A DNA stretch of 28,737 nt, from contig JBNJEB010000008.1 of assembly GCA_051745425.1 (NCBI GenBank), forward strand, positions 1 through 28,737, written 5' to 3'. Below are positions 8,045 to 16,412 of the stretch, piece after piece; the first letter of the stretch is position 1, and each line of letters starts with the position of its first letter. This DNA is from Halonatronomonas sp051745425. Lineage in GTDB: Bacteria; Bacillota; Halanaerobiia; Halanaerobiales; Halarsenatibacteraceae. Both the position numbers and the translations under genes were made by a program. The notes under the pieces were generated by a model. It made no database searches and was not told the DNA's origin. It saw nothing but the letters and a program-made list of their open reading frames with translations.

Positions 8045-8731
8045 ATGCAACAGGATTTGACAATACCACTTGCTTTGTCTGCAGGGGTTTTATCAATATT
8101 TTCTCCCTGTATTTTACCCCTGATACCTTCATATCTCGGAATTTTAACAGGAAGTAATCCCAGAAAAATAAATTCTAGGTGGTCGCTTTTAAAACCAGCT
8201 CTAGCATTTATAGCAGGCTTTTCGATAATTTTTATCCTGCTTGGTCTTTCGGCTTCCTGGATCGGCCAATTTTTATTGAGAAGACAGTTTGAGCTCTCAA
8301 GATTCGGTGGCATTATAATTATTTTATTTGGTCTCCATACAATAGGCGCTTTTAATCTCCCATTTCTTAATATTAATCTCCAGAGTAAGATACCTGCTGG
8401 AATTACTGGTAATCTAAAGGCATTTATCTTTGGCCTGGTAATTGCCCTGGCCTGGACACCATGTATCGGTCCGGTTCTAGGCACTATTCTGGTCTTTGCT
8501 GGCAGCAGCGGGAATATAGCATCTGGATTTATTATGATGACAGCCTATTCAATCGGGCTCAGCATACCATTTTTACTGGCCGCCTTATTTCTCGATTACT
8601 GGTTAAGTAAAATAAAAAGATTGAACCCCTATCTCCCCTGGGTCAAAAAAATTAGCGGAATTTTATTAATTATTGTTGGGATCTTAATTTTTACCGGTAA
8701 GTTTGCCAGCTTAACCAACCTACAAATTTAG
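8045..8731 (+). CDS. ccdA: cytochrome c biogenesis protein CcdA family (thiol electron carrier)
   Basis: Integral membrane protein of 228 aa with six hydrophobic segments, the size of short CcdA/DsbD-beta proteins. The paired redox cysteines are in their family positions: C22 in IFSPCILPLIPSY (first helix) and C140 in AWTPCIGPVLG (fourth helix). CcdA passes electrons from cytoplasmic thioredoxin across the membrane to extracytoplasmic thioredoxin-like proteins. Its partner follows 38 bp downstream, and trxA is 1.6 kb away. The ATG follows AAAGGA. No c-type cytochrome or haem-lyase gene is in view, so general thiol reduction is as likely as cytochrome maturation. Confidence 0.93.
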   Translation: MQQDLTIPLALSAGVLSIFSPCILPLIPSYLGILTGSNPRKINSRWSLLKPALAFIAGFSIIFILLGLSASWIGQFLLRRQFELSRFGGIIIILFGLHTIGAFNLPFLNINLQSKIPAGITGNLKAFIFGLVIALAWTPCIGPVLGTILVFAGSSGNIASGFIMMTAYSIGLSIPFLLAALFLDYWLSKIKRLNPYLPWVKKISGILLIIVGILIFTGKFASLTNLQI

Positions 8732-8769
8732 AAGGTTTTACCAAATATATTATAAAAGGATGTGCAACT

Positions 8770-9306
8770 ATGAATCTATTAAAAAGTAATAAAAGAAAAC
8801 TTATCATTGCCAGTCTCCTGGTAATAGTCTTTGCTGGCGGTTTTTTGATCAACCAGAATTTATTTGCTGAAGAAAATGAAGTTGAAGAAGGCATTGAACC
8901 AGGCCAGCTAGCTCCTGATTTTACCCTGACCAATCTAGAAGGAGAAGAAGTCAGCCTGTCTGATTATAGAGATCAATATGTTATGATTAACTTCTGGACA
9001 ACCTGGTGTCCAAACTGTCTGGCTGAACTCCCCTATTTAGAAGATCTTCAGACAGGTTATCCTGATGATGTCAAAGTACTGGCAGTTAATTTTGGAGAAG
9101 ATCAGGGCACAATTAATGAATTTATGACTGAAAATGAGTTTGAAGATTTCATGGTTTTAATAGATGAAAATCAGACCGTCGGCAGAGAATACCTGGTAAG
9201 AGCTGTACCAACCAATCTATTTATAGATAAAGACGGAACTGTAATAGACCGGGTCATTGGCTATATGGAATATGAAAATATTCTGGCCCAATTTGATCTA
9301 AACTAG
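8770..9306 (+). CDS. ResA/TlpA-like membrane-anchored thioredoxin
   Basis: A 178-aa thioredoxin-fold protein exported as a membrane-anchored form. Residues 1-9 are basic, 10-28 hydrophobic (signal anchor), and a short acidic linker leads to the AhpC/TSA-type domain that starts GQLAPDFTLTNLEGEEVSL. The redox motif is WTTWCPNCLAELP (C80, C83); WCPNC differs from the WCEPC of Bacillus ResA. The cis-proline segment is VRAVPTNLFID. The ATG follows AAAGGATG, and the gene shares the ccdA promoter. It probably receives electrons from CcdA and reduces disulfides outside the membrane. The client is unknown. A bidirectional terminator follows. Confidence 0.9.
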   Translation: MNLLKSNKRKLIIASLLVIVFAGGFLINQNLFAEENEVEEGIEPGQLAPDFTLTNLEGEEVSLSDYRDQYVMINFWTTWCPNCLAELPYLEDLQTGYPDDVKVLAVNFGEDQGTINEFMTENEFEDFMVLIDENQTVGREYLVRAVPTNLFIDKDGTVIDRVIGYMEYENILAQFDLN

Positions 9307-9332
9307 ATTTGAGCTTTTAATAAAGCAGCTTA

Positions 9333-9363
9333 AAGCGGGCCACCTCTTAAATGTGGCCCGCTT
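9333..9363. terminator. bidirectional intrinsic terminator
   Basis: An 11-bp perfect stem, AAGCGGGCCAC (9333-9343) with its complement (9353-9363) around a 9-nt loop, lies between the convergent resA-like gene and the disulfide-reductase gene. T-rich sequence follows on both strands, so it can end both transcripts. Confidence 0.9.
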
Positions 9364-9370
9364 CTTTAAA

Positions 9371-10717
9371 TTATATTTTCTTTTTTGCAAGCATGCCTAA
9401 AATTGCAACTGGATCCTTGGGAACTGAATAGGGAGGAGCATAGCCAAGATCAATCTGGAAGAGATCATCGGCGGTCTGCTCGGCATAGATTGCAGTCGCC
9501 AGAACATCCATCCGTTTATCTACCCCGCTCCGGCCGACACCTTCTGCTCCCAGGATTCTGCCTGTCTTTTTATCAAAAATACCTCTTAAACTGAAGTACT
9601 CAAATCCTGGATAATAACCGGAATGATTGGGCGCTTTAATCATAATCGAGAATGGCTCGAAGCCAGCCGACTCTGCCTCAGCTTCTTTGATCCCGGTCGT
9701 TGCAACACAGTAATCAAAGACTTTGGTAATACCAGTGCCTAAAATACCTCGATGGAAATTATCGCCACCAACGGCATTTTCCCCGGCTACCCGGCCCTGT
9801 TTATTGGCAGTCGAGCCTAGAGGAACCCAGGCTGGATGGCCACTAACTAAGTTAACAGACTGGACACAATCACCACAGGCCCAGATATCATCAAGATTAG
9901 TCTCCATGTAGCCATTGACTTTTATAGAATCCTTTACTCCTAATTCAACCCCTGCCTCTGCAGCCAGACCAGAGACTGGACGGACGCCAATCGCCATTAA
10001 AACCATGTCTGTTGCAAGTTCTTTGCCTGAATCAAGGACTACTTTTTCAACTTTACCTTCTCCCTTAAATTCAGTAACTCCCTGGCCGAGATAAAAATCA
10101 ACCCCTTTTTCTCTACAATGGTTTTCTACTTTTTCAGATAGCTCACTATTAATTAACGGTAAAATATGCTCCTGTTTTTCTACAATTGTAACTTCAAGCC
10201 CGAGCTCAGTATAGGCTTCTGACATCTCCATCCCAATCAGGCCGGCTCCAACTATTGTTACTCGATTGACCCCTGAATTTGTTGCAATTCTTCTATGGCG
10301 GTCAGCATGGTCTACTGTCCTTAAAGGAACTATATTCTCAAGCTCAATCCCTGGTATTGGAGGCATTATCGGTTCAGCCCCTGTGGCAATGATTAAACTA
10401 TCATAACTATCAGTTCCCTCCTGATCATTTACTAAATCTTTATAATAAATCTTTTTATTTTCAGGATCGATTTTAGTGACTTCATGGGAAGACTTTAAAT
10501 TGATGCCATATTTATCTGAAAATTTTTCAGGAGAATTTATAATAACACTGCTCCGTTCTTCAATAACCCCGGAAATATAATAGGGAAGTCCACAGCCTGC
10601 ATAGGAAATATCATCATCTTTTTCATATAAGGTAACTTCAACATCAGGATTCACTCTTGTTGCCCGGGCCGCTGCACTTGTTCCTGAAGCAACTCCACCA
10701 ATTACAATTAATTTCAT
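9371..10717 (-). CDS. CoA-disulfide reductase / NAD(P)H oxidase-type flavoprotein
   Basis: A 448-aa FAD-dependent pyridine-nucleotide-disulfide oxidoreductase. The N-terminal FAD motif is VIGGVASGTSAAARA; the single redox cysteine C42 is in SYAGCGLPYYISG, the arrangement of CoA-disulfide reductases and water-forming NADH oxidases rather than a CxxC reductase. The NAD(P)H motif is VGAGLIGMEM (about 157-166), the second FAD motif IWACGDC, and the dimerisation domain ends in GYAPPYSVPKDPV, a hallmark of the CoADR group. The ATG follows AGGAGG. It has its own probable promoter. CoADR and NADH oxidase members cannot be told apart safely by eye; some act on polysulfide or CoA-persulfide. Confidence 0.9.
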   Translation of the reverse strand: MKLIVIGGVASGTSAAARATRVNPDVEVTLYEKDDDISYAGCGLPYYISGVIEERSSVIINSPEKFSDKYGINLKSSHEVTKIDPENKKIYYKDLVNDQEGTDSYDSLIIATGAEPIMPPIPGIELENIVPLRTVDHADRHRRIATNSGVNRVTIVGAGLIGMEMSEAYTELGLEVTIVEKQEHILPLINSELSEKVENHCREKGVDFYLGQGVTEFKGEGKVEKVVLDSGKELATDMVLMAIGVRPVSGLAAEAGVELGVKDSIKVNGYMETNLDDIWACGDCVQSVNLVSGHPAWVPLGSTANKQGRVAGENAVGGDNFHRGILGTGITKVFDYCVATTGIKEAEAESAGFEPFSIMIKAPNHSGYYPGFEYFSLRGIFDKKTGRILGAEGVGRSGVDKRMDVLATAIYAEQTADDLFQIDLGYAPPYSVPKDPVAILGMLAKKKI

Positions 10718-10747
10718 TAATTATCGCCTCCTGCCTTCTTTTTACTT

Positions 10748-10777
10748 ATTATACCATCAAGCTGCCAGAAAAAACAA
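10748..10777 (-). promoter_or_regulatory. probable promoter of the CoADR-type gene
   Basis: TTGTTT (10772-10777) and TATAAT (10748-10753) are spaced by 18 bp on the minus strand, starting just after the stop codon of the permease gene. No terminator for the preceding operon is visible here, so read-through may add to expression. Confidence 0.55.
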
Positions 10778-10781
10778 TTTC

Positions 10782-13121
10782 TTATATCTTTTCAGGCTCA
10801 TCACTTTCATAGATATTTTTATCTTCCTTCTCGGTAAATTTCTTCACTTCTTTTGAAATTTTAGCCCCAAAGGTTCTAACCATTAAAACAGAACAGTCAA
10901 CATTATCGGCAACAACATCTGGTATTGAGCCAAATAAGATATTTTTAACTCGCCATTCCTTGGAAGCTCCAATAATCAATAGGTCATAATCATTACTATT
11001 TGTTTCTTGAATTATACCATCTGCAACAACATCATTTTCCACAACTTTAATTTCATAATTTATATCTCTATCCTTGGTAAATACTTTTTCTACCTCGGAT
11101 TTAGCAAAATTATATTCTACTTCTTTATCTTTGCCAGGTTTAATAACCCTTAATACTGTTACGATAGCATCATCTTTACTGCAAAAATCACCGGCAAGAT
11201 CTAAACCAAAGGCGGCATGTTCACTTCCTCTAAACGGTACTATTACCCTTTGAATTTCTTTTAAATCTCTATTCTTAAAAACCCCTACTTTACATGGAGC
11301 CTTCCTAACCATCTGGCCAACTAAACTTCTGGAAATTTTAGATATATTCATGTTATCCTGCCAGCCTAACATCAAAAAGTCGACATTTTCATTAACGATC
11401 ATCTGATGCATTGTATCATACTTATTCCTGGAATATTTAATCCTGGGATTAATAATATTACCTGTCTCGGCCGATAGCTCCTGGCTTAAATCAAATAAAT
11501 CTCTCTGGTTTTTCTTTCTTCTCTCAAATAAATCTTCATCTTCTCTTGCGACTTGAAGTGATAGTTGTTCAGGTATTTCTATAATATTTAAGACAGATAT
11601 TTCTGAATCAATATTGGCTCTTTCAAGCATTTTATTACTTATATTTAATAAAGAACGACCGCTGGCTGGATTAGCAACTGCAGTCAATAAATGATAGGGA
11701 GCAATTTCTGGTTTTCTTTCAATAGTTTCTGTTTTAAATGATGGTAAAACAGGGGTTAAATTATCAGGTGTATTAATAAAAGAATATTCTTCTTTCCAGT
11801 TTATCTTTTCTGATATTCCCTGAACTGTTGACTTTTTCTTGCTATAAATAAAATACCAGACCAGACTTAACCCTAATAAGAGAGCTGCACTAATTTGAGA
11901 AGACCTATCAGCCAGAAAAATTATTCCTACAGACGAAACTGCTCCAATTACCTGTAAATAGGGATAGCCTGGAGTAGTATAATCGGGCCGGTAATCTTCA
12001 GGAGGTCTCATTCTCAATACTATTACAGCTACATTAACCAGAGCATAATTTACAAGGGTTAATACCCCGGCTGAACCTGATAAACTTTCAACGTCAGCCA
12101 CCAGTACTAAAAATATCGTAATTCCACCTGTTAGCAGAATCGCTTTTGAAGGTGTTAAATGCTTTTCATGTATATCATTGAAAAAACCAGGTAAAATTTT
12201 ATCTCTACCCATGGCAAAACTAATCCGAGATGAGGCCAATACAGAGGCGTTAGCCGAAGAAGCAGTAGCCATCAATGCCCCAAAGGTAACAGCTAGAGCG
12301 CCAAAAGCACCTGCAAAAACCCTGGCTGCTTCTACAATAGGAGCTTCAAGATCTATGATACCCTCCAGTGGCAGGATTCCTGCTGCAACTAAAATTACTG
12401 CGACATATAAAACAGTTGGAATTATTACTGAACCAAAAAGAGCCAGAGGCAGATTTTTACCTGGATCTTTAACTTCCTCGGCAACAGCAGCGATCTCACC
12501 AAATCCAATAAATGAAACAAATACCAAGGCTGTAACTGGAAGAATCTCTCCACCACCGTAAGGAAAGAAGGGGGTTAACCTGGTTGTATCTACATTAAAT
12601 GCTCCCCAGCCAATAAAACCCACTAAAATAGCAAGTAAAATTGCAGTTATTAAATTCTGGGTTGTCCCGCTTTCTTTAACCCCCCGGTAATTTATTACCA
12701 CAAACATAACTCCAACTATTAAGGCTATAGCAATATGATTTGCCTGAAACGGCAGTAACATAGCCAGATATTCGCCAAAGCCCTGCAAGTAAAATGCCAC
12801 CGCAAATGAAAGACTTAACCAGAGAGCCACCCCGGCAATAGTCCCCCAGAAAGTACCTAAGGCTCTGGAAATAAAATAATACAAGCCTCCACTTTTAGGC
12901 ATACCTGTGGCGACCTCTGCTGTGCTGGCTGCTGAAATCATTGCTATTACACCAGCAAGTATGTATGAAAAAATAGCTGCCGGACCTGCATTGCCTATGG
13001 CAAAACGGGGTAAAATAAAGATACCAGCACCAATCATAACTCCAATCCCGATAGTTAAGGCTTCAGTTAAACCTAAAGCTTTAACAAGTTCTTCCTCTGT
13101 CTGAATATTTTTTTCTGACAT
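10782..13121 (-). CDS. APC-superfamily permease with two C-terminal universal stress protein domains
   Basis: A 779-aa fusion. Residues about 15-428 form an amino acid/polyamine/organocation transporter with roughly twelve membrane segments; helix 1 has the family motif VMIGAGIFILPR and helix 6 FVSFIGFGEIAAVAEEV. Residues about 475-617 and 624-750 are tandem cytoplasmic USP domains. The second ends IIGASKEWRVKNILFGSIPDVV, an ATP-loop-like segment with the second glycine replaced; the first is more degraded (LGWQDN...LVGQMV). It is the last gene of the c-di-AMP-riboswitch operon, 3 bp after trkH. The cargo is not readable: an amino acid or other osmolyte is likely, and K+ is conceivable because KimA is also an APC protein, though this sequence does not look like KimA. 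The USP domains probably sense nucleotide or regulate transport. Confidence 0.92.
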   Translation of the reverse strand: MSEKNIQTEEELVKALGLTEALTIGIGVMIGAGIFILPRFAIGNAGPAAIFSYILAGVIAMISAASTAEVATGMPKSGGLYYFISRALGTFWGTIAGVALWLSLSFAVAFYLQGFGEYLAMLLPFQANHIAIALIVGVMFVVINYRGVKESGTTQNLITAILLAILVGFIGWGAFNVDTTRLTPFFPYGGGEILPVTALVFVSFIGFGEIAAVAEEVKDPGKNLPLALFGSVIIPTVLYVAVILVAAGILPLEGIIDLEAPIVEAARVFAGAFGALAVTFGALMATASSANASVLASSRISFAMGRDKILPGFFNDIHEKHLTPSKAILLTGGITIFLVLVADVESLSGSAGVLTLVNYALVNVAVIVLRMRPPEDYRPDYTTPGYPYLQVIGAVSSVGIIFLADRSSQISAALLLGLSLVWYFIYSKKKSTVQGISEKINWKEEYSFINTPDNLTPVLPSFKTETIERKPEIAPYHLLTAVANPASGRSLLNISNKMLERANIDSEISVLNIIEIPEQLSLQVAREDEDLFERRKKNQRDLFDLSQELSAETGNIINPRIKYSRNKYDTMHQMIVNENVDFLMLGWQDNMNISKISRSLVGQMVRKAPCKVGVFKNRDLKEIQRVIVPFRGSEHAAFGLDLAGDFCSKDDAIVTVLRVIKPGKDKEVEYNFAKSEVEKVFTKDRDINYEIKVVENDVVADGIIQETNSNDYDLLIIGASKEWRVKNILFGSIPDVVADNVDCSVLMVRTFGAKISKEVKKFTEKEDKNIYESDEPEKI

Positions 13122-13124
13122 TTT

Positions 13125-14606
13125 TTAATGACCCCCTATTCTAACTTTCAGATCTTTAAATATCTTGCTAATAGAAAATATTATAATTAAAAATTCCAGT
13201 CTTCCAAGGAACATTCCAAAAGACTGAACCCATAATAAATGGCCTGGTAAATCAGGTCCACTGATACCTATTGATAAGCCGACAGTCCCTAAGGTAGAGG
13301 CAAATTCAAACATGCTATCTCCAATCGAATAACCTGCCTGAATAAAAAATGCTGTCCCAATTAAAAAAGTAACAAAATACATAAAGATATAAATAAAAGC
13401 TTCTTTTAAATGAGCAGGTTTAATATAAACCTTATTTTCTCCCCGCCAGAGATAATCTTCCCTGACAGATCTTCTAGGTAAAAATTCATCTCTAATAGTC
13501 CAGATAACTGATTTAAATGCTAAATAAATTCTAAACTGCTTAATACCACCGGCTGTTGAACCTGTGCCCCCTCCTATTAACATTAAAATAATTATTAAAA
13601 ATACTCCCAGAGGTGACCAGTCATTAAAGTCTATTGTTGAAAAACCAGTAGTTGATAAAGCTGAAAGAACCTGAAAAGCTGAAACCCGAAGCTCACTTAA
13701 CCAGTTAAATGTTTCGCCAGGCCTGATTATAAAAGTATAAAATGATAAAAAGATTGCTGATAACCATATCATTACCTTAATTTCTGCATTCTTAAAAAAT
13801 TTCTTAAATTCACCTTTAACTAATGTATAATGGGTTGCAAAGTTTATTGTTCCGGCCAGCATCAATACAATAGTAATAAATTCAATCATTGGGCTATCAT
13901 AATGGCCTATACTTCCTCCATAAATTGAAAAACCACCAGTTGAAAGGGCAGCCATTGAATGATTGATGGCACTAAAAGGTTCGACTCCGAAGATAATATA
14001 AGCAATAATACCAATAATAGTAAATGCTGAATATAATTTTACTATTAATCTCGTCGATTTCTTAACATGGGGCAATAATTTATCACTTCTAGCCTCTGCC
14101 CGATATAAACTCAAATTATTAACTGGTAAGATAGCAGACAGGGCAATAACAGTAATCCCTGCCCCACCAAAGAATTGCATAAGGCTTCTCCAGAGCAAAA
14201 AGATTGCCGGGGTTTCTGATTCTGTAACTACACTGAGTCCAGTAGTTGTCCAGCCGCTGACAGCTTCAAAGGTTGCCTGAGTAAAATTCAAGCCCATGCC
14301 TAAGATAAAAGGTATTGTTGAAAGCAAAATTAATATAACCCAGCTAAAGACAACAACTATACCTCCTTCTTTAGTGGAAAGCTGGATGCTATCTGTTCTT
14401 TTTTTAAAACCAAGATACAAACCCCCACCGATAACCAGACATAAGATGATCGATGGTAGAAAATTCAGAAATAAATTTAGTTCTTCAGGATAAAAAATAA
14501 GGCTTATTAATGGTGTGAAAAATGCAAAACTTGAAAAGAAAATTAATAAACCGCTATAATAAAATATTTGACTGTATTTCTTCTTTAAATAGGTGATAGC
14601 AGGCAT
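13125..14606 (-). CDS. trkH: TrkH/KtrB-type potassium uptake channel subunit
   Basis: A 493-aa membrane protein, the size of TrkH. The four selectivity-filter loops of the SKT superfamily are recognisable: SGWTTTGLSV, AALSTGGFSI, ALSTTGFSTID and ASTLGTVGLSIG. The intramembrane gating loop of the third repeat is seen as GGGTGSTAGGIKQFRI, and the conserved arginine of the last helix is in LGRLEFLII. It transports K+ across the inner membrane under control of cytoplasmic RCK proteins. The two RCK genes lie immediately upstream; the start ATG overlaps the previous stop as TAATG. In a halophile-like cell this would be a main osmotic K+ importer. Na+ coupling as in Ktr is possible. Confidence 0.96.
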   Translation of the reverse strand: MPAITYLKKKYSQIFYYSGLLIFFSSFAFFTPLISLIFYPEELNLFLNFLPSIILCLVIGGGLYLGFKKRTDSIQLSTKEGGIVVVFSWVILILLSTIPFILGMGLNFTQATFEAVSGWTTTGLSVVTESETPAIFLLWRSLMQFFGGAGITVIALSAILPVNNLSLYRAEARSDKLLPHVKKSTRLIVKLYSAFTIIGIIAYIIFGVEPFSAINHSMAALSTGGFSIYGGSIGHYDSPMIEFITIVLMLAGTINFATHYTLVKGEFKKFFKNAEIKVMIWLSAIFLSFYTFIIRPGETFNWLSELRVSAFQVLSALSTTGFSTIDFNDWSPLGVFLIIILMLIGGGTGSTAGGIKQFRIYLAFKSVIWTIRDEFLPRRSVREDYLWRGENKVYIKPAHLKEAFIYIFMYFVTFLIGTAFFIQAGYSIGDSMFEFASTLGTVGLSIGISGPDLPGHLLWVQSFGMFLGRLEFLIIIFSISKIFKDLKVRIGGH

Positions 14607-15268
14607 TATTCTTCACCTCTTAAAGCCTGAATGGCTTCTCCCTGTTCTGATGGCAGAGAGATAATAATTACCTTATCCCCTGATTTTATCTTTGTTCCAC
14701 CCCGGGGGATTAAGACTTCTCCATCCCTTAAAATCCCTCCTAATATTATGCTTAAAGGAAGAGCTAATTCCTTTAATGTCTTGCCATCAGCTGGTGCTCC
14801 TTCCGGTATCAGGCATTTAGTTACAGATAAATTTCCCTCTTCAATCATAAATAGATTGGTAACTTCTTCATGGGAAATGTTCTGTTCTAATAATGAACCA
14901 AGTAGAGCTGTTACATTAAATAATGAATCAATCTCTAAATTATTAAAGATCACCTGATTATCAGGGTCATTAACAACTGCTGCAGTTCTTGGAACCTGAT
15001 AATATTTTTGGGCCAGCCGACAGATCAATAAATTATCCTGGTCTTTATGGGTTAATGCTGCCAGCATATCTACTTCTCGGATATTTGCATCCTCTAAAAC
15101 ATCAGGATCGGTTGCATCTCCACAGACAATCGTTGCATTTAAATTTCTGGCAAGCTCTCTGCTATAATCTGAGTCTTTATTAATTATAGTTAAATCAAAC
15201 CCTTTAGAAATCAGTCTCCTGCTTAAATGATATACTAATTCGTCTCCCCCAACAATCAAAAGCTTCAT
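14606..15268 (-). CDS. TrkA-type RCK protein with RCK_C domain (degenerate nucleotide loop)
   Basis: A 220-aa K+-channel regulator the size of KtrA. The N-terminal Rossmann domain (1-130) begins LLIVGGDELVYHL, where the expected GxGxxG dinucleotide loop is broken (GGDELV). The conserved GDATDPDVLEDANI and LAALTHKDQDNLLI segments remain. Residues about 140-220 form a TrkA_C (RCK_C) domain, with GKTLKELALP, IPRGGTKIKSGDKVIII. RCK_C domains bind c-di-AMP in KtrA/KtrC and CpaA, so this protein may be a second, protein-level c-di-AMP target; that is inference. It overlaps trkH and the upstream RCK gene by 1 bp each. It likely forms a mixed gating ring with its neighbour. Confidence 0.9.
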   Translation of the reverse strand: MKLLIVGGDELVYHLSRRLISKGFDLTIINKDSDYSRELARNLNATIVCGDATDPDVLEDANIREVDMLAALTHKDQDNLLICRLAQKYYQVPRTAAVVNDPDNQVIFNNLEIDSLFNVTALLGSLLEQNISHEEVTNLFMIEEGNLSVTKCLIPEGAPADGKTLKELALPLSIILGGILRDGEVLIPRGGTKIKSGDKVIIISLPSEQGEAIQALRGEE

Positions 15269-15696
15269 TATACTGACACCTCATCATCTTTAGTTGAATT
15301 GAATACAATTGAATCAAATATCTTATCGACTAAAATATCTTTCTCTGAAAAAACAGTAACTTTATCCCTGTCATATATATCAACTAATTTGGGCTCTATC
15401 CCCTTAACGATAATCTCTATATCTGGATATTTATTTTTAAGTAACTGACTTATCATAAAATTAACTTTATCTTTATGAGTAGCAATAATACATAAATCCG
15501 CTGTTTCCAGACGGGCTTCCTCTAAAGTTTTATGCATAAGGGCATTGCCGGTAATTTCAAACCCGGAAAATTCAACTGGTAAATCTTCAAAGGCAGACTC
15601 ATCCTGGTCAACTACAACTAAATCGTGGCCAGCCGAGGATAAATGACCGGCCAGTCTGGAACCTGTTCTTCCACAACCAATTATTACTATAAACAT
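15268..15696 (-). CDS. TrkA-N (RCK_N) protein lacking RCK_C
   Basis: A 142-aa protein that is only the NAD/ATP-binding Rossmann half of a TrkA/KtrA regulator. The loop is intact (VIIGCGRTGSRLAGHL), the acidic residue that binds the ribose follows strand 2 (VVVDQDE), and the ITGNALMHKTLEEARLETAD and IIATHKDKVN segments match the family. No C-terminal RCK_C follows; the protein ends shortly after an LVDKIFDSI helix. It is complementary to the next gene, which has RCK_C but a broken loop. Start follows CAGGAGG. A nucleotide-sensing partner in a heteromeric gating ring on TrkH is the simplest reading. Confidence 0.88.
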   Translation of the reverse strand: MFIVIIGCGRTGSRLAGHLSSAGHDLVVVDQDESAFEDLPVEFSGFEITGNALMHKTLEEARLETADLCIIATHKDKVNFMISQLLKNKYPDIEIIVKGIEPKLVDIYDRDKVTVFSEKDILVDKIFDSIVFNSTKDDEVSV

Positions 15697-15698
15697 TT

Positions 15699-16397
15699 CT
15701 ATTCCTCCTGGCCTTTGATATCTTCACCTAAGTTAGCATCATCAGGACGACTGCTGAAATCACTGGATCTTTCAAGATTTTCCTGGGCAGGTTTATAGGT
15801 TGGATCTATATCTAAAGCTGCCCTGTACATTTTTGTTGCCTGGCTGGATTCACCCCTGATTTCTGACAGCACCCCTAAAAGGTTAAAGGGTTCAGGTCTT
15901 TCAGTTTTTATATTGTTAGCCTTTTGCAAAAGATCTTCCGCAAGTGAAAAATCCCGCTGATTAATTGCAGCCTTGGCCCGAATTATTAAAGAATCATAAT
16001 CAGTATGGTCCCCGCCTTCATTATCAAATCCCTTTCTTTGAAGGATCTGCCGGACCTGTTCTTTGATATCTTTAGGATTAAAGGGCTTTTGCAAATAATC
16101 TATAGCTCCTAATTTCATAACTTTAACAGCGCTGTCAACACTTCCATACCCGGTAACAATTAAAACCGGGGTAGAAATATCATTTTCTCTAAGTTTTTCT
16201 AAAACCTCAATCCCATCCATACCTGGTAAATTTAAATCAAGGAGAATAAGGTCATAATTGGCTTCCTTTACTTTTTCAAAACCCTCCTCACCATTTAAGG
16301 CAAGGTCAATCCTGTAACCATCTGTTTCCAGAGACTGTTTAAGCATCTTCCTGATATTTTCTTCATCGTCTATAATAAGTAATTTATTTTCATCCAT
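15699..16397 (-). CDS. response regulator receiver with TPR-like C-terminal region
   Basis: About 232 aa. Residues 1-120 are a complete receiver domain: acidic pair in LLIIDDEE, phospho-acceptor aspartate D54 in ILLDLNLPGMDG, threonine in LIVTGYGS and lysine in YLQKPFNP. Residues about 130-215 contain two TPR-like helical repeats (AKAAINQRDFSLAEDLLQKA and NLLGVLSEIRGESSQATKMY), followed by an acidic tail. There is no DNA-binding, AAA+ or GGDEF domain. I prefer the ATG at 16397, 8 nt after AGAGG; an in-frame GTG at 16406 would overlap that ribosome binding site. It probably takes phosphate from the operon's kinase and acts through protein contacts; the partner is unknown. Confidence 0.9.
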   Translation of the reverse strand: MDENKLLIIDDEENIRKMLKQSLETDGYRIDLALNGEEGFEKVKEANYDLILLDLNLPGMDGIEVLEKLRENDISTPVLIVTGYGSVDSAVKVMKLGAIDYLQKPFNPKDIKEQVRQILQRKGFDNEGGDHTDYDSLIIRAKAAINQRDFSLAEDLLQKANNIKTERPEPFNLLGVLSEIRGESSQATKMYRAALDIDPTYKPAQENLERSSDFSSRPDDANLGEDIKGQEE

Positions 16398-16412
16398 TTT
16401 ATTCACCTCTAA

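Noticed and set aside
7978..8484. Long open frame antisense to ccdA
   Set aside because: It lies wholly opposite a well-supported CcdA gene with promoter and ribosome binding site, and its translation has no recognisable domain; a shadow frame.
12178..12561. Plus-strand frame inside the permease gene, alanine/proline-rich
   Set aside because: Opposite-strand reading of transmembrane codons; no ribosome binding site or family resemblance.
10782..13121. Calling the permease KimA
   Set aside because: The N-terminal helices match general APC amino acid transporters, not the KimA sequence I recall, and the tandem USP tail differs.
13125..16397. Possible frameshift splitting one TrkA into two genes
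   Set aside because: The two RCK genes each start with their own N-terminal Rossmann strand and are in the reverse order needed for one broken gene, so they are separate proteins.
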